From Variovorax boronicumulans NBRC 103145 (GTDB lineage: Bacteria > Pseudomonadota > Gammaproteobacteria > Burkholderiales > Burkholderiaceae_C): a stretch of DNA of 64,000 bases. This document shows, piece after piece, positions 26,453 to 37,484 of this stretch; position 1 is the stretch's first letter; every line of letters begins with the position of its first letter. Below the pieces are notes generated by a model. It did not search any database and was not told the origin of the DNA. It worked only from the letters and a program-made list of their open reading frames with translations. A program made the translations under genes and the position numbers. The DNA lies in NCBI RefSeq assembly GCF_001591345.1, contig NZ_BCUS01000007.1, forward strand, positions 31,408 through 95,407, in the 5' to 3' direction.

Positions 26453-28024
26453 ATGGCCGATGCGAACACCCGACCGCCGCTGTACATCCGCATCCACGCG
26501 GCCGACAACGTCGCCATCGTCGCGAACGACGGCGGCCTGAAGGCCGGCACGGCCTTCGACGACGGCCTGGTGCTGGTCGACACCGTGCCCCAGGGCCACA
26601 AGGTGGCGCTCGTCGACCTGGCCGAAGGCGACGCCATCCGCCGCTACAACGTGGTGATCGGCTACGCGCTCAAGGCGCTGCCGCGCGGCAGCTGGGTGCA
26701 CGAGCGCGTGATGCGCATGCCGGTCGCGCCCGAGCTCGACGGCCTGCCCATCGCCACGGTCAAGCCCCCTGCCCTGCCGCCGCTCGAGGGCTACACCTTC
26801 GAGGGCTACCGCAACGCCGACGGCTCGGTAGGCACGCGCAACATCCTCGCGATCACGCAGACCGTGCAGTGCGTGGCGGGCGTCACCGAATTCGCCGTGC
26901 AGCGCATCAAGGCCGAGCTGCTGCCGAAGTACCCGAATGTCGACGACGTGGTGGCGCTCGAGCACAGCTACGGCTGCGGCGTGGCCATCGACGCGCCCGA
27001 TGCCATCGTGCCGATCCGCACCCTGCGCAACATCAGCCTCAACCCCAACTTCGGCGGCGAGGTGATGGTCGTGAGCCTGGGTTGCGAGAAGCTGCAGCCC
27101 GAGCGGCTGCTGCCGCCCGGCACCATCCCCATCGCCGACCAGCGCGGTGCGCCCGCCGACGACCTCGACGTGGTCTGCCTGCAGGACGACGCGCACGTCG
27201 GCTTCATGTCGATGATCGATTCGGTGATGCGCCAGGCCGAGACGCACCTCACGCGCCTCAACAAACGCCGGCGAGAAACCGTGCCCGCGAGCGAACTCGT
27301 CGTGGGCGTGCAGTGCGGCGGCAGCGACGCCTTCTCGGGCGTCACCGCCAACCCGGCCGTAGGCTTTTGCACCGACCTGCTGGTGCGCGCGGGCGCCACC
27401 GTGATGTTCTCGGAAGTCACCGAGGTGCGCGACGGCATCGACCAGCTCACCTCGCGCGCGGCCACGCCCGAGGTGGCCGACGCCATGATCCGCGAGATGG
27501 CCTGGTACGACGCCTACCTCGACAAGGGCCGCGTCGACCGCAGCGCCAACACCACGCCGGGCAACAAGAAGGGCGGGCTGTCGAACATCGTCGAGAAGGC
27601 GATGGGCTCGATCGTGAAGTCGGGCTCGGCGCCGATCACCGGCGTGCTCGCGCCCGGCGAGAAGCTGGCGCACAAGGGCCTGATCTACGCCGCCACGCCG
27701 GCCAGCGACTTCATCTGCGGCACGCTGCAGCTGGCGGCCGGCATGAACCTGCACGTGTTCACCACCGGCCGCGGCACGCCCTACGGGCTGGCCGAGGTGC
27801 CGGTGATCAAGGTCGCCACGCGCAGCGACCTCGCGCGCCGCTGGCACGACCTGATGGACGTGAACGCAGGCCGCATCGCCGATGGCGAAGCCAGCATCGA
27901 GGACATCGGCTGGGAGATGTTCCGCCTGATGCTCGACGTGGCCAGCGGCCGCAAGAAGACCTGGGCCGAGCACTGGAAGCTGCACAACGCGCTGGTGCTG
28001 TTCAACCCGGCACCGGTCACCTGA
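26453..28024 (+). CDS. garD: Galactarate dehydratase
   Basis: 523 residues, the same length as E. coli GarD. It dehydrates galactarate (mucate) to 5-keto-4-deoxyglucarate, an Fe2+-dependent UxaA-family reaction. The N-terminal SAF domain is at about 10-95. The altronate/galactarate dehydratase core contains [58 protein letters not shown] and [12 protein letters not shown]. With GudD in the divergent operon, both sugar diacids made from uronates can enter the KdgD step. Confidence 0.92.
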   Translation: MADANTRPPLYIRIHAADNVAIVANDGGLKAGTAFDDGLVLVDTVPQGHKVALVDLAEGDAIRRYNVVIGYALKALPRGSWVHERVMRMPVAPELDGLPIATVKPPALPPLEGYTFEGYRNADGSVGTRNILAITQTVQCVAGVTEFAVQRIKAELLPKYPNVDDVVALEHSYGCGVAIDAPDAIVPIRTLRNISLNPNFGGEVMVVSLGCEKLQPERLLPPGTIPIADQRGAPADDLDVVCLQDDAHVGFMSMIDSVMRQAETHLTRLNKRRRETVPASELVVGVQCGGSDAFSGVTANPAVGFCTDLLVRAGATVMFSEVTEVRDGIDQLTSRAATPEVADAMIREMAWYDAYLDKGRVDRSANTTPGNKKGGLSNIVEKAMGSIVKSGSAPITGVLAPGEKLAHKGLIYAATPASDFICGTLQLAAGMNLHVFTTGRGTPYGLAEVPVIKVATRSDLARRWHDLMDVNAGRIADGEASIEDIGWEMFRLMLDVASGRKKTWAEHWKLHNALVLFNPAPVT

Positions 28025-28050
28025 TCGAACCACCCTCACGGAGCACAGTC

Positions 28051-28812
28051 ATGGAAGACCTCAAGGACAAGACCGCCCTCGTCACCGGCGCCAGCACCGG
28101 CATCGGTGCCGCGGTGGCCATCGCGTTTGCCGCGCGCGGCATGCGCGTGGCCGTGCACTACAACAGCTCGACCGAGGCGGCGACCCGCGTGGTCGACACC
28201 ATCCGCGCCGCCGGCGGCACGGCCTTCGCGCTGCAGGCCGACGTGCGCGACACCGCCGCGATCCGCGCCTGCGTGCAGGACACGACAGCGCAGTTCGGCC
28301 GCATCGACGTGCTGGTGAACAACGCCGGCAGCCTGGTCAAGCGCATGCCCATCGCCGAGTTCGACGATGCGCTGTTCGACGAAGTGATGCACATCAACGC
28401 GCGCTCCGTGCTGGCCTTCTGCCGCGAAGCCGTGCCGCAGATGCGCAAGCAAGGCAGCGGCGCCATCATCAACGTGACCTCGGTGGCCGCGCGCACCGGC
28501 GGCGGGCCCGGCGCCTACCTGTACGCAGGCGCCAAGGGCTTCGTGAGCACCGCGACGCACGGTCTGGCCAGAGAGCTCGTGGGCGACCGCATCCGCGTGA
28601 ACGCGGTGGCGCCCGGCGTGATCCAGACGCCGTTCCAGGACCGCTTCTCGACGCCCGCGATGCTCGAAACCTTCAGGACCGGCATCCCGATGGGGCGCCT
28701 GGGCACGGCCGACGAATGCGTGGGCGCTTTCCTGTACCTCGCGTCCGAACAGCTCTCGGGCTACGTGACGGGGCAGGTGCTCGAGGTGAACGGCGGGCAG
28801 TACATGCCCTGA
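28051..28812 (+). CDS. Short-chain dehydrogenase/reductase
   Basis: 253-residue classical SDR: TGASTGIG (about 13-20), NNAG (about 90-93), catalytic serine in NVTSVAAR and YAGAK as Y-x3-K. ACGGAG lies 10 bases before the ATG at 28051. It sits between garD and two Bug receptors in the same operon, so a sugar or sugar-acid substrate is likely (for example a keto-sugar acid). The family is too broad to name the reaction. Confidence 0.88.
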   Translation: MEDLKDKTALVTGASTGIGAAVAIAFAARGMRVAVHYNSSTEAATRVVDTIRAAGGTAFALQADVRDTAAIRACVQDTTAQFGRIDVLVNNAGSLVKRMPIAEFDDALFDEVMHINARSVLAFCREAVPQMRKQGSGAIINVTSVAARTGGGPGAYLYAGAKGFVSTATHGLARELVGDRIRVNAVAPGVIQTPFQDRFSTPAMLETFRTGIPMGRLGTADECVGAFLYLASEQLSGYVTGQVLEVNGGQYMP

Positions 28813-28865
28813 CGCACTCCCCCGCCTTCTCAGCACAACAGATCAACAACGGAGACAGAGACATC

Positions 28866-29846
28866 ATGAAGAGAAGCCAGTTCGTCCGCGGCATTGCCGC
28901 CCTTTCGGCCACCGCCGCCCTCTCGCTCGGCCTGGCCGCGCCCGCCGCGGCGCAAGCCAACGACTTCCCGAACCGCACCATCGAGCTGCTCGTGCCCTAC
29001 CAGCCCGGCGGCGGCACCGACGGCCTGGCGCGCGCGTTTTCCGAAGCCAGCCGCAAGCACATCTCGCAGAGCATCGTGATCGTCAACCGCCCCGGCGCGG
29101 GCGGCGCCATCGGCTGGACCGAGGTGATCAACGCCAAGCCCGACGGCTACAAGCTCGCGGTGCTCACCGTGGAACTGCTCACGCTGCCGCACCTGGGCCT
29201 GGCCAAGTTCAACTACGACGACTTCCAGCCCATTGCGCAGCTCAACGCCGACCCGGCCGCGATCACCGTGAAGGCCGATGCGCCGTGGAACACCATCGAA
29301 GAATTCCTCGCCGCCGCGAAGAAGTCGCCCGAGAGCATCCGCGTGGGCAACTCGGGCAACGGCTCGATCTGGCACCTGGCCGCCGCCGCGCTCGAAGACA
29401 AGACCGGCACCAAGTTCGGCCACATCCCGTTCCAGGGCGCCGCGCCTGCCGTGCTGGCGCTGCTGGGCGGCCACATCGAGGCCGTGGCCGTGAGCCCCGC
29501 CGAAGTCACGACGCACGTGCAGGGCGGCAAGCTCAAGGTGCTGATGGTGATGGCCGACAAGCGCGTGAAGGGCTTCGAGAAGATCCCGACCGCCAAGGAG
29601 CGCGGCATCGACCTGTCGATCGGCACCTGGCGCGGCCTCGGCGCACCGAAGAACACGCCACCCGAAGTGATGGCCAAGCTGCGCGAGATCACCGCCAAGA
29701 CCGCCGCCGAGCCGCTGATGCACGAGGTGATGGACAAGCAGAACCTGGGCTACGTCTACACCGACGGCGCGGTGTTCAAGGAAACGCTGGCCAAGGACAA
29801 CGCCTACTTCAAGGCGCTGATCACCAAGCTGAACATCAAGCCGTGA
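28866..29846 (+). CDS. Bug/TctC-type periplasmic receptor
   Basis: 326 residues with the signal MKRSQFVRGIAALSATAALS ending near APAAAQA. Family motifs: VPYQPGGGTDGLARAFSEA, VNRPGAGGAIGWTEV, HIPFQGAAPAVLALLGGHI. It is the third Bug receptor of the island and the most divergent in its C-terminal half (IDLSIGTWRGLGAPKNTPPEV). It lies in the same operon as garD and the SDR. The ligand is unknown. Confidence 0.9.
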   Translation: MKRSQFVRGIAALSATAALSLGLAAPAAAQANDFPNRTIELLVPYQPGGGTDGLARAFSEASRKHISQSIVIVNRPGAGGAIGWTEVINAKPDGYKLAVLTVELLTLPHLGLAKFNYDDFQPIAQLNADPAAITVKADAPWNTIEEFLAAAKKSPESIRVGNSGNGSIWHLAAAALEDKTGTKFGHIPFQGAAPAVLALLGGHIEAVAVSPAEVTTHVQGGKLKVLMVMADKRVKGFEKIPTAKERGIDLSIGTWRGLGAPKNTPPEVMAKLREITAKTAAEPLMHEVMDKQNLGYVYTDGAVFKETLAKDNAYFKALITKLNIKP

Positions 29847-29872
29847 ACGCGACACGACAAGGAGACACCGCC

Positions 29873-30865
29873 ATGCAACGTCGCACACTCATCCAGTCCG
29901 CCCTCGCCGCCTCGCTGGCGGCAGCCCTGCCCGCCTTCGCGCAGGGCGGCACCGCCTGGCCCACGGGCAAGGCGATCACCTACCTCGTGCCCTTTCCCGC
30001 GGGCGGCACCACCGACGTGCTGGGCCGGCTCATCGGCCAGAAGCTCGGCACCGCGCTGGGCACGAGCGTGATCATCGACAACAAGGGCGGCGCCGGCGGC
30101 AGCGTGGGTTCGGAGATCGGCGCGCGCGCCGCGCCCGACGGCTTCACGCTGGTGGGCGGCACGATCAGCTCGCACGCGATCAACGTGAGCCTGTACCCCA
30201 AGCTGGGCTACGACCCGCAGAAGTCGTTCGCGCCCGTGACGCTCATCGGCACCAACCCGGTCGTGCTGGTGGTGAACCAGGCCAGCCCCTACAAGACGCT
30301 GAAGGACGTGATCGCCGCGAGCAAGGCCAAGGCCGGCGGCCTCTCGTCGGCCTCGGCGGGCACGGGCACCTCGCAGCACCTGGCGCTGGAACTGCTGGGC
30401 TACAAGTCGGGCGTGAAGTTCACGCACATCCCGTACAAGGGCAGCGGCCCCGCGATCCAGGACGTGATCGGCGGGCAGGTCGACATGATGTTCGACACCA
30501 CCGTGGTGGCCGGCCCGCACATCCAGAGCGGCAAGCTGCGCGCTATTGCGGTCACCTCGGCCAAGCGCCTGGCCTCGATGCCCGACGTGCCCACGGTGGC
30601 CGAATCGGGCGTGCCCGGCCTGCAGGACTTCGAGGTGGTGTCGTGGCAGGCGATCTTCGTGCCCGCGGGCACGCCGCCCCCCGTCGTCGATCGCCTGCAC
30701 ACTGAGATCCGCAAGATCCTCGCGACGCCCGAGATGCAGGACAAGCTCAAGGGCTTCGGCATGGAGCCCGCCGACCTGACGACCGCGCAGATCGCCGCCT
30801 TCCAGAAGACGGAAGTGGAGAAGTGGGCGCAGGTGATCAAGGCCGCAGGCATCAAGGCCGACTGA
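29873..30865 (+). CDS. Bug/TctC-type periplasmic receptor
   Basis: 330 residues beginning MQRRTLIQSALAASLAAALP, a signal peptide. Motifs: VPFPAGGTTDVLGRLIGQ, DNKGGAGGSVGSEI, IPYKGSGPAIQDVIGGQVDMMFD, MPDVPTVAESGVPGLQ. It follows the previous receptor by 26 bases and closes the uronate operon. It is the fourth receptor of this family in 14 kb without TctA/TctB partners in the window. Confidence 0.9.
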   Translation: MQRRTLIQSALAASLAAALPAFAQGGTAWPTGKAITYLVPFPAGGTTDVLGRLIGQKLGTALGTSVIIDNKGGAGGSVGSEIGARAAPDGFTLVGGTISSHAINVSLYPKLGYDPQKSFAPVTLIGTNPVVLVVNQASPYKTLKDVIAASKAKAGGLSSASAGTGTSQHLALELLGYKSGVKFTHIPYKGSGPAIQDVIGGQVDMMFDTTVVAGPHIQSGKLRAIAVTSAKRLASMPDVPTVAESGVPGLQDFEVVSWQAIFVPAGTPPPVVDRLHTEIRKILATPEMQDKLKGFGMEPADLTTAQIAAFQKTEVEKWAQVIKAAGIKAD

Positions 30866-31204
30866 CCTCCCCGAATCCGGCAGCCACCACACCCCCACAA
30901 GCGCCTGGTGGGCGGTGTGGTGCGGGCGGCCCCTCTGTGCCGCCGAGGCGCGCAGCGTTTCGCGGATCAGGGCTCGCAGCTGTTTGAGCCGAAGGCGAGT
31001 TCTGCGAGACCCCGCGAAACGCGAGCACCGCAGGGCAGCCGCGAAGCGGCCGGCACAGTGGGGCCGCCCGCGCCGCGCCGCCCGCCGGGCGCGTGCTCCG
31101 CAAAGAGCGCCCGCCCTCGCGAACCAAGGGAAGCTTCCTACGCCCCCGAGAAGAAGCGCTTTATAGAATGCCCGTCCGATTCCGCATTCCAGGCCTTTCA
31201 CAAC
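30866..31204. other. 339-base gap with a nested inverted repeat, upstream of psd
   Basis: No gene is seen. Most of the gap is the nested repeat at 30924-31069, followed by a very GC-rich stretch and then AT-richer sequence (TTTATAGAATG near 31160), which may carry the psd promoter. Confidence 0.5.
30924..31069. repeat. Nested long inverted repeat
   Basis: The outer 19-bp arms at 30924-30942 and 31051-31069 match at 18 of 19 positions. Inner arms GCGTTTCGCGG (30955-30965) and CCGCGAAACGC (31012-31022) match perfectly. A further pair, CTCGCAG and CTGCGAG, lies inside. It could act as a transcription barrier after the uronate operon or be a small mobile repeat. Confidence 0.7.
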
Positions 31205-32050
31205 GTGTCCGATCGCTCCGCAGTTCTGCCCCAATACCTGTTCCCCAAGCAGGCCCTGACCAATTTCGCCGGCTGGGTCGCAGGCAAGGAACGAGGCGCG
31301 GTCACCACCTGGATCATTCGCCGCTTCGTTGCCAAGTACAACGTCGACATGGGCGAGGCGCTCGAGTCCGACATCCATCACTACAAGAGCTTCAACCAGT
31401 TCTTCACGCGCGCCCTCAAGCCCGGCATGCGCCCGCTCGCGCAGGCCGACCTCGTCTGCCCCGTGGACGGCGCCATCAGCCAGTTCGGTGCCATCGAGGG
31501 CGACCAGATCTTCCAGGCCAAGGGCCACAACTACACGACCACCGCGCTGGTCGGCGGCGACGCGGCACTGGCCGCCAAGTTCGCGCACGGCAGCTTTGCC
31601 ACGCTGTACCTGAGCCCCAAGGACTACCACCGCATCCACATGCCCTGCGACGGGCGGCTGGTGCGCATGATCCACGTGCCCGGCGACCTGTTCTCGGTCA
31701 ACCCGACCACCGCGCGCGGCGTGCCCGGCCTGTTCGCGCGCAACGAACGCGTGGTGTGCGTCTTCGAATCGGCCCACGGCCCCTTCGTGCTCGTGCTCGT
31801 GGGCGCCACCATCGTCGGCAGCATGGCCACCGTGTGGCACGGCGTGGTCAACCCGCCGCGCGTGGGCGAGCTGCGCGAGTGGCACTACAACGACCAGCAG
31901 ATCGACATCAAGAAGGGCGACGAGATGGGCCGGTTCTTGCTGGGCTCGACCGTCGTCATGCTGTTTCCGGCGCCCGCGCTGGCCTTCAACCCGGACTGGT
32001 CGCCCACCCGCGCGATCCGCCTGGGCGAAGCCATGGCCAACTACGCCTGA
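31205..32050 (+). CDS. psd: Phosphatidylserine decarboxylase proenzyme
   Basis: 281 residues from a GTG at 31205 (VSDRSAVLPQYLFPKQALTNFAGW), chosen because the family N-terminus begins there and no nearby ATG fits. The LGST self-cleavage motif (LLGSTVVMLFP) near the C-terminus gives the pyruvoyl cofactor on the alpha chain. CPVDGAISQ and YHRIHMPCDG hold the conserved Asp and His. It makes phosphatidylethanolamine at the inner membrane. It stands alone behind a 339-base gap. Confidence 0.92.
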   Translation: MSDRSAVLPQYLFPKQALTNFAGWVAGKERGAVTTWIIRRFVAKYNVDMGEALESDIHHYKSFNQFFTRALKPGMRPLAQADLVCPVDGAISQFGAIEGDQIFQAKGHNYTTTALVGGDAALAAKFAHGSFATLYLSPKDYHRIHMPCDGRLVRMIHVPGDLFSVNPTTARGVPGLFARNERVVCVFESAHGPFVLVLVGATIVGSMATVWHGVVNPPRVGELREWHYNDQQIDIKKGDEMGRFLLGSTVVMLFPAPALAFNPDWSPTRAIRLGEAMANYA

Positions 32051-32239
32051 TTTGTGAAGCTTTGTCTCGAAACCCGCATGCTGCATGCCTGTACAGCTAT
32101 AAAACCAGTAGCATCCTGATCCTTCGCGCTATAGTCGTCGGCCAGCCAGACGGTCCATGACGACCAATCACAAACAAGAGTGCGCCGCCCCGGCCCGCCC
32201 CCGGCCGACGGTCCGCCCAGCTTCGAGGAGATGATGTCG

Positions 32240-32677
32240 ATGAGTACCAAGGAAAACGCAGCCATCAGCCAGTTGCTCGCCCTGCTCGAAGCCCGCTATG
32301 CGCTGCGTGTGCTGTGGGCCCTGCGCGACGGCCACGCCCAGACCTTCCGGCTGCTGCAGGACAGCGTCGGCGGCATCACTCCCAACACCCTCAACACCCG
32401 CATCAAGGAGCTGCGCGAAGCCGGCGTCGTGAGCCACGGCAGCGACGGCTACTGCCTCACGCTGAGCGGTCAGGACCTGCTCAAGCGCCTGTCCGACCTG
32501 CAGGCCTTCGCCGCCAAGTGGCAGCTCGGGCAGAGCAAGAAGGCCGCGGGGCCGGCCGCCGCGCAGCCTGCATCGGCCGAGGCATCCTCGCCCGTGGCGC
32601 CTGCTGCGCCAGCGCCGTCCGCCCCCGACGCGGCACCACCCGCAACCACGCCGCCCGGCTCCGACAGCCAGGGCTGA
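32240..32677 (+). CDS. HxlR-type winged-helix regulator with Ala/Pro-rich tail
   Basis: 145 residues from the ATG at 32240, which has GAGGAG nine bases upstream; in-frame ATGs at 32231 and 32234 are too close to that site. Residues 1-95 form a winged helix of the HxlR/PadR kind (LLALLEARYALRVLWALRDG, LQDSVGGITPNTLNTRIKELREAGVV). The last 45 residues are low-complexity Ala/Pro/Ser. HxlR proteins often sense electrophiles, but no conserved N-terminal cysteine is seen. The target is unknown. Confidence 0.75.
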   Translation: MSTKENAAISQLLALLEARYALRVLWALRDGHAQTFRLLQDSVGGITPNTLNTRIKELREAGVVSHGSDGYCLTLSGQDLLKRLSDLQAFAAKWQLGQSKKAAGPAAAQPASAEASSPVAPAAPAPSAPDAAPPATTPPGSDSQG

Positions 32678-32755
32678 AGCGGGGGCCCGCCGGGCCTCGG
32701 TAAACTCCGCGCCTCCGATTCCTCTCCCATTTCATCGACGCAAGGAGCGTTTCCC

Positions 32756-33106
32756 ATGCCCACCACCCCCTCCGGCCTGCAATACGAAGACACCGAAGTC
32801 GGCACCGGCGCCGAAGCCAAGGCCGGCCACCACGTGCACGTGCACTACACGGGCTGGCTCTACAACGACGGCGTGCAAGGCGCCAAGTTCGACTCCAGCC
32901 GCGACCGCAACGACCCCTTCGCGTTCTCGCTGGGCGCTGGCCAGGTCATCAAGGGCTGGGACGAAGGCGTCGCCGGCATGAAGATCGGCGGCAAGCGCAC
33001 GCTGATCATCCCCGCCTCGCTGGGCTACGGTGCCCGCGGCGCCGGCGGCGTGATCCCCCCGAACGCCACCCTGAAGTTCGACGTCGAGCTCCTCGACGCG
33101 CATTGA
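32756..33106 (+). CDS. FKBP-type peptidyl-prolyl isomerase
   Basis: 116-residue single-domain FKBP, cytoplasmic. Typical residues are visible: VHVHYTGWL, KFDSSRDRNDPFAFSLG, QVIKGWDEGVAGMKIGGKRTLIIP and YGARGAGGVIPPNATLKFDVELL. It speeds cis-trans isomerisation of proline bonds. It ends 225 bases before grpE. A repeat-like hairpin and an intrinsic terminator follow it. Confidence 0.94.
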   Translation: MPTTPSGLQYEDTEVGTGAEAKAGHHVHVHYTGWLYNDGVQGAKFDSSRDRNDPFAFSLGAGQVIKGWDEGVAGMKIGGKRTLIIPASLGYGARGAGGVIPPNATLKFDVELLDAH

Positions 33107-33190
33107 GGCTCGCCCCCAGGCTGCGCGGCACTTCGTGTCCGCTTCGCCAACCCCCTACCGGGGGCGACACCAGCGGCCCGGCGAAGCCGG
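33107..33190 (+). repeat. Second copy of the GGCTCGCCCCCAGGCT intergenic repeat
   Basis: It begins like the element at 24546 (about 29 of the first 31 bases, allowing one inserted base). An inner CCCC/GGGG hairpin is near 33150-33165, and a closing GGCGAAGCC pairs with the opening GGCTCGCC. It lies directly after a stop codon, as the other copy does. Confidence 0.55.
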
Positions 33191-33231
33191 TTCCGCGGTG
33201 TCCCACGTGAAATTCAGTTCGCGCCCCCTGT

Positions 33232-33255
33232 TGCGGCCCTTTTGGCCGCATTTTT
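33232..33255 (+). terminator. Intrinsic terminator before grpE
   Basis: TGCGGCC (33232-33238), loop CTTTT, GGCCGCA (33244-33250) and then TTTTT. The stem is perfect with a T-run. It ends FKBP transcription and isolates the heat-shock promoter just downstream. Confidence 0.88.
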
Positions 33256-33258
33256 ACG

Positions 33259-33285
33259 CTTGAAAAGCCCTAGGCCAGCCCCAAG
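33259..33285 (+). promoter_or_regulatory. Sigma-32-type heat-shock promoter for grpE
   Basis: CTTGAAA (33259-33265), a 13-bp spacer, then CCCCAAG (33279-33285). The -35 is a perfect match to the sigma-32 consensus and the -10 a good one. It is 46-72 bases before the grpE start. Confidence 0.65.
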
Positions 33286-33330
33286 TGGCTGGCTGTGTTT
33301 GTTTTCCGGCGCACGCCGGTTCTTTGAAAA

Positions 33331-33903
33331 ATGTCTGACCCGCAACAATCCGCACAGAATTCTCAAATGCTGCAAGGCGAGCCCAGTCCCGAAGAACTGG
33401 AGGCCGCGCAAGCCGCCAACGAAGCCGAGGCGCTCGACGCGCTGGCCGTGGCACAAGGCGAGCTGGCTGCCCTGCAGACCAAGAATGCCGAGCTGGCCGA
33501 CCAGTATTTGCGCGCGCAAGCCGACGTGCAGAACGCCCGCCGCCGCGCCGACGACGAGATCACCAAGGCCCGCAAGTTCGCGGTCGAAGCCTTTGCCGAG
33601 AGCCTGCTGCCGGTGACCGACAGCCTCGAAGCCGGCCTGGCCGTCAAGGACGCCACGCCCGAGCAGATCCGCGAAGGCGCCGAAGCCACGCTGCGCCAGC
33701 TCAAGAGCGCGCTCGAACGCAACAAGGTGATCGAAGTGGCCCCCGCTGCCGGCGACAAGTTCGACCCGCACCTGCACCAGGCCATCTCGATGGTGCCCGC
33801 CGACCAGGACGCCAACACCGTGGTCGGCCTGCTGCAAAAGGGCTACACGATCAACGAGCGCGTGCTGCGCCCGGCGCTGGTCACCGTGGCCGCCCCGAAG
33901 TAA
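33331..33903 (+). CDS. grpE: GrpE nucleotide exchange factor
   Basis: 190-residue DnaK co-chaperone that releases ADP from DnaK. The N-terminal part is a long coiled coil (about 20-75: [31 protein letters not shown]). The C-terminal beta domain ends with [43 protein letters not shown], the GrpE signature. It is the first gene of grpE-dnaK-dnaJ, behind a sigma-32-type promoter. Confidence 0.95.
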   Translation: MSDPQQSAQNSQMLQGEPSPEELEAAQAANEAEALDALAVAQGELAALQTKNAELADQYLRAQADVQNARRRADDEITKARKFAVEAFAESLLPVTDSLEAGLAVKDATPEQIREGAEATLRQLKSALERNKVIEVAPAAGDKFDPHLHQAISMVPADQDANTVVGLLQKGYTINERVLRPALVTVAAPK

Positions 33904-34017
33904 ATCGGCACTGCCCCACAAGATTCCCACAGGAAATCCCCGCGTCGTCCCTTGAATCGCACCGGGTTATCCACAAGTTCATAACAACATATTTTTCCGA
34001 ATTTCAGGAGTAAGAAC

Positions 34018-35955
<1,938 letters not shown>

Positions 35956-35974
35956 TCCCCTGCCCTTCTAACAA

Positions 35975-36010
35975 GGCTGGAACACCTGAACAGGTGCTCC
36001 AGCCTTTCTC
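35975..36010 (+). terminator. Hairpin between dnaK and dnaJ
   Basis: GGCTGGAACACCTG (35975-35988) pairs with CAGGTGCTCCAGCC (35991-36004) with one mismatch, then TTTCTC. It probably lowers dnaJ expression relative to dnaK by partial termination or stabilises the dnaK message. Confidence 0.75.
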
Positions 36011-36058
36011 GCTTCCAGTTCCCCGACGAGTTCCCGCCGCCCGACCGAATCTGCTGCC

Positions 36059-37195
36059 ATGGCCACCAAACGCGACTACTACGAAACCCTCGGCGTTCCC
36101 AAGAACGCGAGCGAGGAAGAAATCAAGAAGGCTTATCGCAAGCTTGCGATGAAGCACCACCCCGACCGCAACCACGGCGACACCAGCAAGGACGCCGAGG
36201 CCAAGTTCAAGGAGGTGAAGGAAGCGTACGAAATGCTGTCGGACGGCCAGAAGCGCGCGGCCTACGACCAGTACGGCCATGCCGGCGTCGACCCCAACAT
36301 GCGCGGCGGCCCCGGCGCGGAAGGCTTCGGCGGCTTCGCGGAGGCCTTCGGCGACATCTTCGGCGACGTGTTCGGCGGCGGCCGCGGCCGCACCAGCGGC
36401 GGGCGCCAGGTGTTCCGCGGCAGCGACCTGAGCTACGCGATGGAAGTCACGCTCGAGGAAGCTGCCGACGGCAAGGACGCGCAGATCCGCATCCCGAGCT
36501 GGGACGACTGCGGCACCTGCCACGGCTCCGGTGCCAAGCCGGGCACCAAGCCCATCACCTGCACCACCTGCCACGGCGCGGGCGCCGTGCAGATGCGCCA
36601 GGGCTTCTTCAGCGTGCAGCAGACCTGCCCGACCTGCCACGGCAGCGGCAAGATCGTTCCCGAGCCCTGCACCGTGTGCCACGGCCAGGGCAAGATCAAG
36701 AACAACAAGACGCTGGAAGTGAAGATTCCGGCCGGCATCGACGACGGCATGCGCATCCGCAGCACCGGCAACGGCGAGCCCGGCACCAACGGCGGGCCGC
36801 CCGGCGACCTGTACATCGAGATCCGCCTCAAGAAGCACGACCTGTTCGAGCGCGACGGCGACGACCTGCACTGCGTGGTGCCCGTGAGCGTCACCACCGC
36901 GGCGCTCGGCGGCGAGATCAACGTGCCCACGCTCAAGGGCGCGGCCGCCATCGACATTCCCGACGGCACCCAGAGCGGCAAGCAGTTCCGCCTGCGCGGC
37001 AAGGGCATCAAGGGCGTGCGTTCGAGCTACCCGGGCGACCTGTACTGCCACGTGCGCGTGGAAACGCCCGTGAAGCTCACCGAGCACCAGCGCAAGCTGC
37101 TCAAGGAGCTCGACGAATCGCTCAAGAAGGGCGGCGAGAAGCACAGCCCGACCGACAAGGGCTGGTTCGACAAGGCCAAGGAATTCTTCAGCTGA
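36059..37195 (+). CDS. dnaJ: Chaperone DnaJ (Hsp40)
   Basis: 378 residues. J domain at about 4-70 with HPD (HHPDRNHGD). A Gly/Phe region follows ([28 protein letters not shown]). Four zinc-binding CxxCxGxG-type repeats lie at about 145-225 ([32 protein letters not shown]). The C-terminal substrate-binding domains complete it. It stimulates DnaK ATPase activity and presents substrates. Confidence 0.97.
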   Translation: MATKRDYYETLGVPKNASEEEIKKAYRKLAMKHHPDRNHGDTSKDAEAKFKEVKEAYEMLSDGQKRAAYDQYGHAGVDPNMRGGPGAEGFGGFAEAFGDIFGDVFGGGRGRTSGGRQVFRGSDLSYAMEVTLEEAADGKDAQIRIPSWDDCGTCHGSGAKPGTKPITCTTCHGAGAVQMRQGFFSVQQTCPTCHGSGKIVPEPCTVCHGQGKIKNNKTLEVKIPAGIDDGMRIRSTGNGEPGTNGGPPGDLYIEIRLKKHDLFERDGDDLHCVVPVSVTTAALGGEINVPTLKGAAAIDIPDGTQSGKQFRLRGKGIKGVRSSYPGDLYCHVRVETPVKLTEHQRKLLKELDESLKKGGEKHSPTDKGWFDKAKEFFS

Positions 37196-37208
37196 TGATG
37201 ATGCTGAC

Positions 37209-37231
37209 GCGCTGACGGCCTTCGTCAGCGC
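37209..37231 (+). terminator. Hairpin after dnaJ
   Basis: GCGCTGACG, loop GCCTT, CGTCAGCGC: a perfect 9-bp stem 14 bases past the dnaJ stop. There is no T-run, so it may be a 3' stabiliser or a weak terminator. Confidence 0.5.
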
Positions 37232-37398
37232 CGGGCCGACGCCCTGTCGACCCGAAGCGTGCCCTCTTTCGGCCGCTGCCGCCCTCTGGCGGCGCGCCAG
37301 GCACGCGAACGGTGCTCCCCGCACCGTTGCGGAACGCCGCCGACCGGCGCCCGCGTTGTCTTCCCACGTTGCCATGCGCCTGCCACTCGCCACAGGAG

Positions 37399-37414
37399 TG
37401 GCGCGGGGATTGCT
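37399..37414 (+). promoter_or_regulatory. Sigma-54 (RpoN) promoter
   Basis: TGGCGCGGGGATTGCT matches TGGCAC-N5-TTGCW with one change and the exact 10-base spacing between GG (37400-37401) and GC (37412-37413). It overlaps the inverted repeat GCCACTC...GAGTGGC (37382-37402). E. coli yeaG is known to be under NtrC/sigma-54 control, so this fits the downstream operon, although the leader would be about 430 bases. Confidence 0.6.
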
Positions 37415-37484
37415 TTAATGTTTTTTTGGATATGCAATAAACCAAACGACAGGTCGCGCGTTATTGCTGAAAGGCATCGGCTTT

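Noticed and set aside
29804..32086. 760-codon minus-strand frame opposite a Bug receptor and psd
   Set aside because: It runs across two real genes and an inverted repeat, with no recognisable domain. It is a composition artefact.
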